This document shows positions 24,809-33,787 of a stretch of 64,000 nucleotides of DNA, piece by piece. Each line of letters starts with the position of its first letter. The first letter of the stretch is position 1. Source of the DNA: JBFMCT01 sp046565765 (GTDB lineage: Bacteria > Actinomycetota > Acidimicrobiia > Acidimicrobiales > AC-14); the NCBI GenBank assembly GCA_046565765.1, contig JBKHXX010000032.1, forward strand, positions 1-64,000, given 5' to 3'. The notes below the pieces were generated by a model. It had not been told where the DNA came from and searched no databases. It worked only from the letters and a program-made list of their open reading frames with translations. Position numbers and translations under genes: made by a program.

Positions 24809-25206
24809 GACCCGAGGTCTGCGTGGGGGCCATCGCCGTGGCCGACGACCAGCTCCTGCTCGTCCGGCGGGGACACGGCCCGGCGGCGGGCGAGTGGTCG
24901 GTCCCCGGAGGGCGGGTCGAGCCGGGGGAGACGCTGGCCGAGGCGGTGGTGCGGGAGCTGGCCGAGGAGACGGGCGTCGAAGGCGTGTGCGACCGCCTGG
25001 TGGGCTGGGTCGAGCGCATCGGGGCCGATCACCACTTCGTGATCCTGGACTTCGCCGTGACCGTGCTCGAACCGGGAGCGGTGGCCGCCGGCGGGGACGC
25101 GGCCGAGGCGGCCTGGGTCGCCCTCGACGAGGTGCCCCACCTCCGGCTCGTCGACGGCCTGGCCGAGTTCCTTCACGAGCACGGGATCGTGTCCGTCATC
25201 GCCTGA
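24805..25206 (+). CDS. NUDIX hydrolase
   Basis: 133 residues from GTG 24805. A perfect Nudix box GGRVEPGETLAEAVVRELAE, then ETGVEG, is preceded by VGAIAVADDQLLLVRRG. It hydrolyses nucleoside diphosphate-type substrates; this variant (MutT/ADP-ribose type) cannot be resolved by eye. It is the last gene of the run that begins at 23277. Confidence 0.88.
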   Translation: MRPEVCVGAIAVADDQLLLVRRGHGPAAGEWSVPGGRVEPGETLAEAVVRELAEETGVEGVCDRLVGWVERIGADHHFVILDFAVTVLEPGAVAAGGDAAEAAWVALDEVPHLRLVDGLAEFLHEHGIVSVIA

Positions 25207-25258
25207 ACTGTTCGCCACCGGCCACGGTGGATGTGGCGGTCTGCGAACACTTCGCCGG

Positions 25259-26767
25259 TCAGTCGGTCGCCGGGGGACCTTCTGCCGTTGGCGGGGGGGC
25301 CGGGGGGGCGGGCGCGGCCGGCTCGGCCGGGGCCTCGGCGGCTGCTGGGGGAGGAGGGATGGGAGGGGCGGCCGACGGCGGGCGGGGACGGGGCGGGGGA
25401 GCGGGGCGGCGGGCCCCGATGGCGGGCGGCGGGCCGGCCCCCACCAGCGGCCCCAGCCCGGGGACGCGGTCGGCGGCCTGGCGGGCGACCTGGAGGAGGT
25501 TGCCGGGAGGCTCGGGCAGGCCCAGGGGCTTGACCATGCGGCGCACCGGCGACGACGTCACCGCCTCGAGCACCGCCGCCCACCGGTCGGGAGCGACGTC
25601 GGGCGCCATGGCCTCGCTGGCGGCGGTGCTCAGCCGCTCGGCCAGCTCGGTGGGGAAGCGCGCCCCGGGCTCCGGGGGGCGGCAGCTCGACCGCAGTGCC
25701 CGCACCACCCGGCCGGCGTCGAGGGCCTCGCCGATCTCGGCCAGCCACGCGTCTCTCTCCTTGGTGCTGCGCTCCTCGAGGGCCTGGCGCAACCGGCTGG
25801 CCAGCTCGCGGCTCTCCTCGTCACGGGCGGCGACGTCGGCCCCGACGACCAGGGCCCGCAGGTCACGCAGGCCGATCTCGTCCAGCTGCCCGATGGCGGC
25901 GTCGGCCCGGTCCCGCCACTCGGCCGCCCGCAGCTTCGGCAGCAACCCCTCGGCCAGGGCGACCAGGGCGTCGGCCCGAACCTCGGGCGCACCCGACGCG
26001 CGTGCGGCCGCGTTCTGCTCCTCGATGGCCTGGCGGACGGCGGGCACGCCTCCCCGCAGGACCTGCTCGGCGATGGGACGCTGCTCGGGGGGCAGGCTCT
26101 CGATGACCGCCTCCCGGTGCACCCTCCCCGCGTTCAGCCGCTTCGGCCGGGGACGGGCCGCCGGCGGCGGAGGCCCGCTGCGCTCGGCCGACCGGTCCCG
26201 GGGCGGGCGGCTGCGCTCGGGGCGGTCGGCCCCGCCCGCGGGCCGGCTCGGGCCCGGAGGGCGGCTCGGGCCCGATCGCTCGCGCCGCGGCCCACCGCCT
26301 CCCGGCCCGGCCCCGGCCCGATCCCCGTCCCGCCTCGGCCCGGCCCCGCCCCGGTCGCCGCCCCGCTCGCCGCCCCGCTCGCCGTCGCGCCGGGGCCCGG
26401 CCCGCTCGCCGTCGCGCCGGGGCCCGCGCTCACGCCGGTCGCCCCGGTCGCCCCGGTCGCGGTCCCGCTCGTCGCGGCCCGGGCGGCTCGTGCGTTCCAC
26501 GGTCACGTCCGGCCGCTCCCGCTGGGGCGGCCCGATGACCTCCAGGCGCCCGACGTCGGGCTTCTTGGTCTTGGCCGGCGCCACCGACGTGACCGTCATG
26601 CCGTCGACGTCGACCGTCACCTCGGCCCGCATCACCTCGCCCACCTTCGAGCCCTCGGGCAGGATGGCGCCGTCGAGGGCCCCCTTGGGCTGGCGGGCGC
26701 CGGCGGCGCGCCAGGTCCAGGTGCCGTCGGGGCGCGAGCTGGTGAGCTCGATCTCGATACGGGGCAT
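25259..26767 (-). CDS. Large disordered Arg/Gly/Asp-rich protein with helical C-terminal region
   Basis: 502 residues. The N-terminal about 75 residues look folded (VGEVMRAEVTVDVDGMTVTSV). Residues about 95-210 are low complexity with repeated RRDGER, GDRGG and RPPRDRS units, a possible RNA-binding RGG-like tract. A helical segment (about 215-430: LPPEQRPIAEQVLRGG, DALVALAEGLLPKLRAAEWR) follows, then a Pro/Ala tail. No family recognised with certainty. The gene stands alone, convergent to the NUDIX gene and divergent from the ECF sigma gene. The DNA across the tract contains CCGGTCGCC tandem units. Confidence 0.7.
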   Translation of the reverse strand: MPRIEIELTSSRPDGTWTWRAAGARQPKGALDGAILPEGSKVGEVMRAEVTVDVDGMTVTSVAPAKTKKPDVGRLEVIGPPQRERPDVTVERTSRPGRDERDRDRGDRGDRRERGPRRDGERAGPRRDGERGGERGGDRGGAGPRRDGDRAGAGPGGGGPRRERSGPSRPPGPSRPAGGADRPERSRPPRDRSAERSGPPPPAARPRPKRLNAGRVHREAVIESLPPEQRPIAEQVLRGGVPAVRQAIEEQNAAARASGAPEVRADALVALAEGLLPKLRAAEWRDRADAAIGQLDEIGLRDLRALVVGADVAARDEESRELASRLRQALEERSTKERDAWLAEIGEALDAGRVVRALRSSCRPPEPGARFPTELAERLSTAASEAMAPDVAPDRWAAVLEAVTSSPVRRMVKPLGLPEPPGNLLQVARQAADRVPGLGPLVGAGPPPAIGARRPAPPPRPRPPSAAPPIPPPPAAAEAPAEPAAPAPPAPPPTAEGPPATD

Positions 26768-26859
26768 TCCGACGCCAAGCTAGCGGAGCGCTCGACCGCG
26801 CGATTCGGCCGGCCCGCCCTGCCGCCCGGCCCCGGCCGGGCGTAGCATCCGGGCCGGTT

Positions 26860-27435
26860 ATGCGAGCGGCACCCGACGACGCCCTCCTCGCCGGCTACGC
26901 GGTGGGCGACCCCGACGCCGCCGCCGCCTTCATCCGCCGCCACCAGGCCAGGGTGTGCGGGCTGGCCCGGGCCATCGTGTGCGACACGGCCCTGGCCGAG
27001 GACGTGGCCCAGGAGGCGTTCCTGCGGGCGTGGCGCCACGCCCCCGCCTACGACGCCCGCAAGGGGACGGTGGCCACCTGGCTGCTCACCATCACCCGCA
27101 ACCTGGCGGTGGACGCCGTCCGCATGCGGAAGTCCCAGCCGGTGGACCCCGACATCCTGGCGTCGCTCGACATGGCGGCGGAGGGGGCCGGGTCGTCGCC
27201 CGCCAGCACCGCCGAGGCCCAGGTCGAGCTGGCCCGAGTGCGGCTGGCCCTGGGCGGGCTCAGCGAGGGCCAGCGGCGAGCCCTCCTGCTGGCCGCCCTG
27301 TGCGGGCGCACGGCCAGGGAGATCAGCGAGGCCGAGGGCATTCCCGTGGGCACTGTCAAGACCCGCATCCGATCCGGCCTGCTCAAGCTTCGCGACACCC
27401 TCAACCCCCAGCGGGAGGACGAGGGCAGTGAATGA
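26860..27435 (+). CDS. ECF-type RNA polymerase sigma factor
   Basis: 191 residues. Region 2 is AFIRRHQARVCGLARAIVCD...DVAQEAFLRAWRHAPAYD; region 4 is GQRRALLLAALCGRTAREIS with EAEGIPVGTVKTRIRSGLLK forming the helix-turn-helix. It overlaps a membrane anti-sigma gene by eight bases, so the pair is a regulatory unit that responds to an envelope or redox cue. SigK-like by overall pattern; the subgroup is uncertain. Confidence 0.9.
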   Translation: MRAAPDDALLAGYAVGDPDAAAAFIRRHQARVCGLARAIVCDTALAEDVAQEAFLRAWRHAPAYDARKGTVATWLLTITRNLAVDAVRMRKSQPVDPDILASLDMAAEGAGSSPASTAEAQVELARVRLALGGLSEGQRRALLLAALCGRTAREISEAEGIPVGTVKTRIRSGLLKLRDTLNPQREDEGSE

Positions 27436-28129
27436 CGTGAGCTGCCCCGAGGTGGAGGCGCTGGCCGCCGAGCTGGCGTTGGGCTCGGTGTCGGGCGCCG
27501 ACCGGGCGTCCGCCCTCTCGCACCTGTCCCGCTGCCCGGCGTGCCGGCGACTGGTGGACGAGCTGTCCGCCGCCGCCGACCCGCTCCTCCTGCTGGCGCC
27601 CGAGCACGAGCCCTCGATCGGCTTCGAGTCCCGCGTGCTCGCCGCCACCACCGCCGCCGGCGCCGACCACGCCGCCCCGCCCCCGGCCGCCCCGATCCAC
27701 CGCCGCCGCCCGCGCCGCCTCGCGCTCGGGGGTATCGCCCGGGTCGCGGGGACCGCCGCCCTCGTGGTCGCCGCCGCCACCGCCGGCCTGCTGGTGGGGC
27801 GGGCCGTCGACGACACCGCCGACCCCGGTGTCCGCACCGCCCTGGCCGTGTCGGCCAGCGGCCGGGCCACGTGCCGGGCCTTCGCCTACGGCGAGCAGGA
27901 GGCGTGGGTGTTCGTCACCCTCGAGGCACCCCGGGAGTGGACGGCCGACTACCGGGTGGAGGTGATCACCGAGGGTGCGGGCACCGCCGCCACCCTGGGC
28001 ACCCTCAAGCTGGCCGACGGCGGCGGCACCCTGGGAGGCACGCTCGACGTTCCCGCATCCAGCCTGCGGGCCATCCGGGTGTTCGACGGCGCCGGCACGC
28101 TGCGGTACGAGGCCCCGTTCGAAGCCTGA
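27428..28129 (+). CDS. Membrane anti-sigma factor with zinc-finger domain
   Basis: 233 residues from GTG 27428. The N-terminal HLSRCPACRRLVDEL carries the His-x3-Cys-x2-Cys zinc-binding motif of ZAS anti-sigma domains. A transmembrane helix follows (VAGTAALVVAAATAGLLVG), then an extracytoplasmic RskA-like beta-rich domain. It should hold the sigma factor at the membrane until proteolysis or a redox change releases it. Confidence 0.85.
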   Translation: MNDVSCPEVEALAAELALGSVSGADRASALSHLSRCPACRRLVDELSAAADPLLLLAPEHEPSIGFESRVLAATTAAGADHAAPPPAAPIHRRRPRRLALGGIARVAGTAALVVAAATAGLLVGRAVDDTADPGVRTALAVSASGRATCRAFAYGEQEAWVFVTLEAPREWTADYRVEVITEGAGTAATLGTLKLADGGGTLGGTLDVPASSLRAIRVFDGAGTLRYEAPFEA

Positions 28130-28345
28130 TCAGCGGGGGCGCTTGTGTTCGGCGCGCCAGGCGTCGATCAGCTGCGACCGCCACACGAGGGCGGACGCCA
28201 GCGACAGCGACCCGGCCGCCCCCGACAGCACGAGCACCGGCGTGTTGGACGTCACGAACCCGATGGCCAGCAGCGCCGCACCCACCACCCCGAACACGAT
28301 CGACGCGGTGAGCGCCGGCGGTCGGGAGGGAGAGGGGTCAGCCAC
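28130..28345 (-). CDS. Small two-helix membrane protein
   Basis: 71 residues from GTG 28345. Two hydrophobic helices (ALTASIVFGVVGAALLAIGF and PVLVLSGAAGSLSLASALVW) are separated by a short TSN turn, with a basic C-terminus (WRAEHKRPR). Convergent to and abutting the anti-sigma gene. Function unknown. Confidence 0.6.
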   Translation of the reverse strand: MADPSPSRPPALTASIVFGVVGAALLAIGFVTSNTPVLVLSGAAGSLSLASALVWRSQLIDAWRAEHKRPR

Positions 28346-28365
28346 CGACGGTGACCGTAGCCCCC

Positions 28366-28770
28366 TCAGGCGACCGCGTCCTCCCGCTCGTGCCCGTCGA
28401 CCTCGTCGGCCCCGTCCAGCTCCTCGTCCGGCACCCACACGATCTCGCAGTCCAGGTGGCAGGCGTGGCGGCCCCGTTGCCTGCGCACCAGGCGCACCAG
28501 GCACTCGCCCAGGTGCACGGCGTTGTGCACGACGGCCCGCACGACGGAGTAGCGGCACCGGCGGTCGACCCCCACCACGAGCGGCGACACCCGGTCGACG
28601 TGGACGCTCACCCGGTTGCCGGGGTGGACCGACACGTGGAGGCTGTCGGTGGCGCTGACCTCCCGGTAGGAGGAGACGGCGCCGAGGTGGAAGAGCCGGC
28701 CGAGGAGGCTGTCCCGGTGGAACCGCCCGTCGGCGTCGAGCTCCGCGAAGAGTGTCCTGGAGCGTCCCAT
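28366..28770 (-). CDS. Hypothetical protein upstream of the formate dehydrogenase operon
   Basis: 134 residues from ATG 28770. The middle is beta-rich (TDSLHVSVHPGNRVSVHVDR), followed by CRYSVVRAVVHNAVHLGECL and CHLDCEIVWVPDEELDG. Three to four cysteines and several histidines could bind a metal. No family recognised. Divergent from fdhA. Confidence 0.5.
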   Translation of the reverse strand: MGRSRTLFAELDADGRFHRDSLLGRLFHLGAVSSYREVSATDSLHVSVHPGNRVSVHVDRVSPLVVGVDRRCRYSVVRAVVHNAVHLGECLVRLVRRQRGRHACHLDCEIVWVPDEELDGADEVDGHEREDAVA

Positions 28771-28979
28771 GCCCGTTCTACGGAGCCCTCGCCGGGCCCG
28801 GACGCCCGTTTGACGCCCTCCGCTCCCGGAAAGGCCCTCCGCGCCCCATCGAGCAGCCGGCGGCGGCGGCCACCGGTGGGGCGGAGGCGGCGCTGCCCAC
28901 CGACGTGCGCTACCTCGCCCGGCGGGAGCGCTGGCGGTTCGTCCTGCGCGGCGCCTCGGCGCCGGCTGCGCCAGAGTAG
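28752..28979 (+). CDS. Possible small protein before fdhA
   Basis: 75 residues from GTG 28752, including VPCPFYGALAGPGRPFDAL and LPTDVRYLARRERWRFVLRG. The frame ends four bases before fdhA. The start overlaps the divergent gene and no ribosome-binding site stands out. It may be a chance frame. Confidence 0.25.
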   Translation: MSWSVPCPFYGALAGPGRPFDALRSRKGPPRPIEQPAAAATGGAEAALPTDVRYLARRERWRFVLRGASAPAAPE

Positions 28980-28983
28980 GGGT

Positions 28984-31900
28984 GTGCGGCCGGTCGATCG
29001 GGTGACGTCGTGGCCGGTGGCCCGCCAGCTCTTCGGCCCCGACCGCCTGGGCCTGGGCGAGGCGGCCCGGTCGAAGCAGACCGAGGCGCTGACGGCCCGC
29101 ACCCAGACGGCCGACCGCGTCGTCCCCTCGATCTGCCCGTACTGCGCGGTGGGCTGCGCCCAGCGCATCTACGTGAAGGACGAGCAGGTCGTCCAGGTCG
29201 AGGGCGACCCCGACAGCCCCGTCTCCCGCGGCCGCCTCTGCCCCAAGGGGTCGGCCACTCGCCAGCTCCTGACCGGCCCGGGCCGGGAGTACAAGGTCAA
29301 GTACCGCCCGCCCCACGGCACCGCCTGGCAGGACCTCGACCTCGACAGCGCCATGGAGATGATCGCCGACCGGGTCCTCGCCACCCGGGCGGCCACCTGG
29401 CAGGACACCGACGGGCCGGGCGGGCCGCCCGTCCGCCGCACCATGGGCGTCGCCAGCCTCGGAGGAGCGACCCTCGACAACGAGGAGAACTACCTCATGA
29501 AGAAGCTGTACACCGCCCTCGGCGCGATCCAGGTGGAGAACCAGGCCCGCATCTGACACTCCGCCACCGTCCCCGGTCTGGGGGCATCGTTCGGCAGGGG
29601 AGGGGCCACCACCTTCCTCCAGGACCTGGCCAACGCCGACTGCATCCTCATCCAGGGGTCGAACATGGCCGAGTGCCACCCCGTCGGCTTCCAGTGGGTG
29701 ATGGAGGCCAAGCTCAGGGGCGCCCAGGTTCTGCACGTGGACCCCCGTTTCACCCGCACCAGCGCCATGGCCGACCGCCACGTGCCGATCCGGGCGGGGA
29801 GCGACATCGCCTTCCTCGGCGGCCTGGTCAACCACGTGCTCTCCACCGGCCGGGAGTTCCGGGAGTACGTGGTCGCCTACACCAACGCCGCCACCCTCGT
29901 CGACGAGCGCTTCGCCGACACCGAAGACCTCGACGGCCTCTTCTCGGGCTGGGACCCCGAGACCGGCGCCTACGACACGTCGTCGTGGCAGTACGCGGCG
30001 CAGCCGGACGAGCCCGAGGGCAAGGTACCGGGCGAGGCGTTCGGGTACGGAGCGGGCACCACCGAGGCCGGCGCTCCCACCGACCCCACCCTCGAGGACC
30101 CCCGCTGCGTCTTCCAGGTGCTCAAGCGGCACTTCGCCCGCTACACGCCCGAAGTCGTCGAGGAGGTGTGCGGCGTGCCCCGCGACCACTTCCTGGCCGT
30201 GGCCGAGGCGGTGTGCGCCAACTCGGGGCGGGAGCGCACCACCGCCTTCGTCTATTCGGTGGGGTGGACCCAGCACACCACCGGCGCCCAGTGCATCCGC
30301 ACCGCGGCCATCCTCCAGCTGCTCCTGGGCAACGTCGGCCGTCCGGGCGGCGGGATCATGGCCTTGCGCGGGCACGCCAGCATCCAGGGCTCGACCGACA
30401 TCCCCACCCTCTACAACGTCCTCCCCGGCTACCTGCCCATGCCCACGGCCAGCCGGCACCCCACCCTGGCCGACTACGTCTCCGCCAACACCGCCGAGAA
30501 GGGATGGTGGGGCAACGCCGGCGCCTTCATCGTGAGCCTGCTCAAGGCGTGGTGGGGCGACGCGGCCACAGCCGCCAACGACTTCTGCTTCGACCACCTG
30601 CCCCGGATCACCGGCGACCATTCCGCCTACCGCACCGCCCTGGACATGGCCGACGGCAAGGTCAAGGGCTACTTCCTCGTCGGCGAGAACCCCGCCGTCG
30701 GCTCGGCCAACGGGAAGCTCCACCGCCTCGCCCTGGCCCGCCTCGACTGGCTGGTGGTCCGGGACCTGGTCGAGATCGAGAGCGCCTCGTTCTGGAAGGA
30801 TGCCCCCGAGATCGACACGGGTGAGCTGCGCACCGAGGACGTCGCCACCGAAGTGTTCTTCCTCCCCGCCGCCGCCCACGCCGAGAAGGACGGCACGTTC
30901 ACGCAGACCCAGCGCATGCTCCAGTGGCACGCCAAGGCGGTCGAGCCGCGGGGCGACTGCCGTTCCGAGCTGTGGTTCTACCACCATCTCGGCCGGCGGC
31001 TGAAGGAGAAGCTGGCCGGGTCCACCGACCCGCGGGACCGGCCCCTCCTGGACCTGACCTGGGACTATCCGACGTCCGGACCGCATGCCGAGCCGAGCGC
31101 CGAGGCAGTGCTGCGGGAGATCAACGGGGTGGGTCCCGACGGGCGGGCCCTCGACGGCTTCGCCGACCTGCGCGACGACGGGTCCACCGCCTGCGGCTGC
31201 TGGATCTACAGCGGGTGCTTCGCCGGCGAGGTCAACCAGACGGCCCGCCGCCGGCCGTGGCCCGAGCAGTCGGCGGTGGCTCCCGAGTGGGGCTGGGCGT
31301 GGCCCGCCAACCGCCGCCTGCTCTACAACCGGGCCTCGGCCGACCCCTCGGGGGCGCCCTGGTCCGAGCGCAAGCGCTACGTGTGGTGGGACGGGGCGGC
31401 CGGGCACTGGACGGGCCACGACGTGCCCGACTGCCGGGCCGACGTGGCCCCCGACCACGTGCCCCCGCCGGGGGCGGCGGGGCCCGACGCCCTACGGGGC
31501 GACGACGCCTTCATCCTCCAGGGCGACGGGAAGGCCTGGCTGTTCGCACCCACCGGCCTGGTCGACGGCCCCCTGCCGACCCACTACGAGCCCCAGGAGT
31601 CGCCGTTCGCCAACCCCCTGTACGCCCAGCAGGCCAACCCTGCCCGCCAGACGTTCGCCCGCGGCCGCAACCGCTACCACCCGCCCGAGTCGAGCGTGTT
31701 CCCCTACGTGATGACGACCTACCGGCTCACCGAGCACCACGCCGCCGGGGGCATGTCCCGCTTCGTGCCCTACCTGTCGGAGCTGCAGCCGGAGATGTTC
31801 TGCGAGGTGAGCCCGGCCCTGGCGGCGGAGCGGCTGCTGGAGCACGGCGGGTGGGCCACCGTCGTCACCGCCCGCACCGCCATCGAGGCCCGCGTCCTGG

Positions 31901-32154
31901 TGACCGACCGCCTGGCCCCGCTCGTCGTGCAGGGCCGGCCCCTCCACCAGGTCGGCCTGCCCTACCACTGGGGCAACCGGGGGCTGAGCACGGGCGACTC
32001 GGCCAACGACCTCTTCCCGCTGGCCCTCGACCCCAACGTCCACATCCAGGAGGTCAAGGCCGCCACGTGCGACATCCGCCCCGGCCGCCGCCCCCGGGGC
32101 GACGCCCTCCTCGCCCTGGTCGACGACTACCGCCGCCGGGCCGGCATCCCGTGA
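28984..32154 (+). CDS. fdhA: Formate dehydrogenase catalytic subunit, selenoprotein (TGA 29554 = Sec)
   Basis: 1056 residues if TGA at 29554-29556 is read as selenocysteine (residue 191). The N-terminal [4Fe-4S] site is CPYCAVGC plus CPKG (Cys51, 54, 58, 86). Then VENQARI-Sec-HSATVPGLG is the bis-MGD active-site loop of FdnG/FdhA-type enzymes, where the residue after ARI is Sec or Cys. Reading continues in the same frame with EPRF-type DPRFTRTSAMADRHVPIRAG and the C-terminal molybdopterin-binding domain. The enzyme oxidises formate to CO2, passing electrons to the Fe-S subunit downstream. The start is GTG 28984; GTG 29002 is an alternative. The chain has no signal peptide and is probably cytoplasmic-facing, but an atypical Tat signal cannot be excluded. 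Confidence 0.92.
29554..29585 (+). promoter_or_regulatory. Bacterial SECIS element in fdhA
   Basis: TGA 29554-29556 is followed 14 bases later by CCCC (29571-29574), loop GGTCT (29575-29579) and GGGG (29580-29583), with further pairing T29570-G29584 and G29569-C29585. The loop is the same GGUCU bound by SelB in E. coli fdhF, at the expected distance from the UGA. It directs Sec insertion. Confidence 0.8.
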
Positions 32155-32930
32155 GCAGGACCCGGGTCGGCTTCTTCACCGACACGTCGATCTGCATCGG
32201 CTGCAAGGCGTGCGAGGTGGCGTGCAAGGAGTGGAACGAGGTCCCCGACGACGGGCTCGACTTCCTCGCCACGTCCTACGACAACACCGGCGCCCTCGGG
32301 GCCGACACGTGGCGGCACGTGGCCTTCGTCGAGCAACGCACCGAGACGGGAGGGGTGCGGTGGCTCATGTCGTCGGACGTCTGCAAGCACTGCACCGAAG
32401 CGGCCTGCCTCGACGTGTGCCCCACCGGCTCGCTGTTCCGCACGGAGTTCGACACCGTCGTGGTCCAGTCCGACATCTGCAACGGCTGCGGCTACTGCGT
32501 GTCGGCCTGCCCGTTCGGGGTGATCGACAAGCGGGAGGGCGACGGCCGGGCCTGGAAGTGCACCCTCTGCTACGACCGCCTCAAGGTCGGCCTCCAACCC
32601 GCCTGCACCTCCGCCTGCCCCACCGGTTCCATCCAGTTCGGCCCCCTCGACCGGCTGCGGGAACGAGCCCAGGCCCGCTGCCAGACCTTGCACGATGCCG
32701 GGGTCGCCGACGCCCGCCTGTACGGCCACGACCCGGCCGACGGCGTGGGCGGCACCGGCGCCTTCTTCCTCCTGCTCGACGAGCCGCCCGTCTACGGGCT
32801 GCCGGCCGATCCCGTCGTCACCACCCGGGACCTCCCCGCCATGTGGCGGGCGGCGGCGGCCGCCGCTCTGGCCCTGGCCGGGGGGATCGCCGCCGCCTTC
32901 GCCCGGCCGGTCCGCAGCCGGCCGCGATGA
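32151..32930 (+). CDS. fdhB: Formate dehydrogenase iron-sulfur subunit
   Basis: 259 residues from GTG 32151, overlapping the fdhA stop by four bases. Four cysteine clusters are visible: CIGCKACEVAC, CKHCTEAACLDVCP, CNGCGYCVSACP, and CTLC with ACTSACP, giving four [4Fe-4S] centres. A C-terminal hydrophobic helix (AAAAAALALAGGIAAAF) anchors it to the membrane. It relays electrons from FdhA to the NrfD-type subunit. Confidence 0.92.
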   Translation: MSRTRVGFFTDTSICIGCKACEVACKEWNEVPDDGLDFLATSYDNTGALGADTWRHVAFVEQRTETGGVRWLMSSDVCKHCTEAACLDVCPTGSLFRTEFDTVVVQSDICNGCGYCVSACPFGVIDKREGDGRAWKCTLCYDRLKVGLQPACTSACPTGSIQFGPLDRLRERAQARCQTLHDAGVADARLYGHDPADGVGGTGAFFLLLDEPPVYGLPADPVVTTRDLPAMWRAAAAAALALAGGIAAAFARPVRSRPR

Positions 32931-33787
32931 CCGCCTCCTACTACGGCCGGCCGGTGCTGAAGGCACCGGTGTGGCGCTGGCCGATCCCCGCCTACTTCTT
33001 CACCGGCGGGCTGGCTGCCTCCTCTTCCACCCTCGCCTACGCCGCCCGCCTCACCGGCCGCCACGGCCTGGCCCGGACCGCCCTCGGCACGTCCTCGGCC
33101 GCCCTCGCCGCCAGCACCGCCTTCCTGATCGAGGACCTGGGCCGCCCCGCCCGCTTCGCCAACATGCTCCGGGTGGCCAAGGTGACCTCGCCCATGAGCG
33201 TGGGCACGTGGCTGCTGTCCGCCTTCGGCGCGGCCACCACCGCGGCCACCTTCGCCGACCTCACCCGCCGGCTGCCGGCGGTCGGCAGGGTGGCCGAGCC
33301 GGTGGCCGCCGCCCTCGGCCCTCCCGTCGCCACCTACACCGCCGTCCTGGTGGCCGACACCGCCGTCCCCGCCTGGCACGACGCCTACCGTGAGCTGCCG
33401 TTCGTGTTCGCGGCGAGCGCCGCCGCCAGCGGGGGAGCGGCCGCCACCCTGCTCGCCCCGTGGTCGGAATCGGCCCCGGCCCGCACCCTCGCCGTCGCCG
33501 CGGCTGCGGCCGAGCTGGCCGCCACCGTGGTCATGCAACGCCGCCTCGGCCCCACCACCGGCGCGCCCTACCACTCGGGTCGGGCCGCCACCCTCGGCCG
33601 CGCCGCCAAGGCCCTCACCGCCACCGGCGCCGGCCTCGTCGCGGCCGGAGCGACCCGCCGCCCCGCCCTGGGCCGCACCGGCGCGGCCGCCGTCCTCGGT
33701 GGCGCCCTCCTGACCCGCTTCAGCGTGTTCCAGGCCGGCTTCCCCGGAGACGTCAGTTCGGCCGCAGCCCCCGGGACCCGGGCCTGA
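32927..33787 (+). CDS. NrfD/polysulfide-reductase-type membrane subunit of formate dehydrogenase
   Basis: 286 residues from ATG 32927 (ATGA overlap with fdhB). Starts YYGRPVLKAPVWRWPIPAYF and contains about eight hydrophobic segments; FLIEDLGRPARFANMLRV and TSPMSVGTWLL are typical NrfD signatures. It takes the place of the cytochrome b FdhI and would pass electrons to quinone. Its end overlaps the response regulator gene by 35 bases, tail to tail. Confidence 0.85.
   Translation: MTASYYGRPVLKAPVWRWPIPAYFFTGGLAASSSTLAYAARLTGRHGLARTALGTSSAALAASTAFLIEDLGRPARFANMLRVAKVTSPMSVGTWLLSAFGAATTAATFADLTRRLPAVGRVAEPVAAALGPPVATYTAVLVADTAVPAWHDAYRELPFVFAASAAASGGAAATLLAPWSESAPARTLAVAAAAAELAATVVMQRRLGPTTGAPYHSGRAATLGRAAKALTATGAGLVAAGATRRPALGRTGAAAVLGGALLTRFSVFQAGFPGDVSSAAAPGTRA

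Noticed and set aside
26240..26480. Non-coding tandem repeat (CCGGTCGCC units)
   Set aside because: It lies inside the coding region for the Arg/Gly/Asp-rich tract; the frame is open and the codons explain the pattern.
29554..29556. fdhA split into two genes or a pseudogene by a stop codon
   Set aside because: The stop lies exactly at the Sec/Cys active-site position, the frame resumes immediately and a GGUCU-loop hairpin follows, so recoding explains it better than loss.
28366..31458. A 1030-residue open frame antisense to fdhA
   Set aside because: Only the last 134 residues are plausible; the rest is a G+C-rich shadow with Gly/Val/His/Arg-rich low-complexity composition and no motifs.
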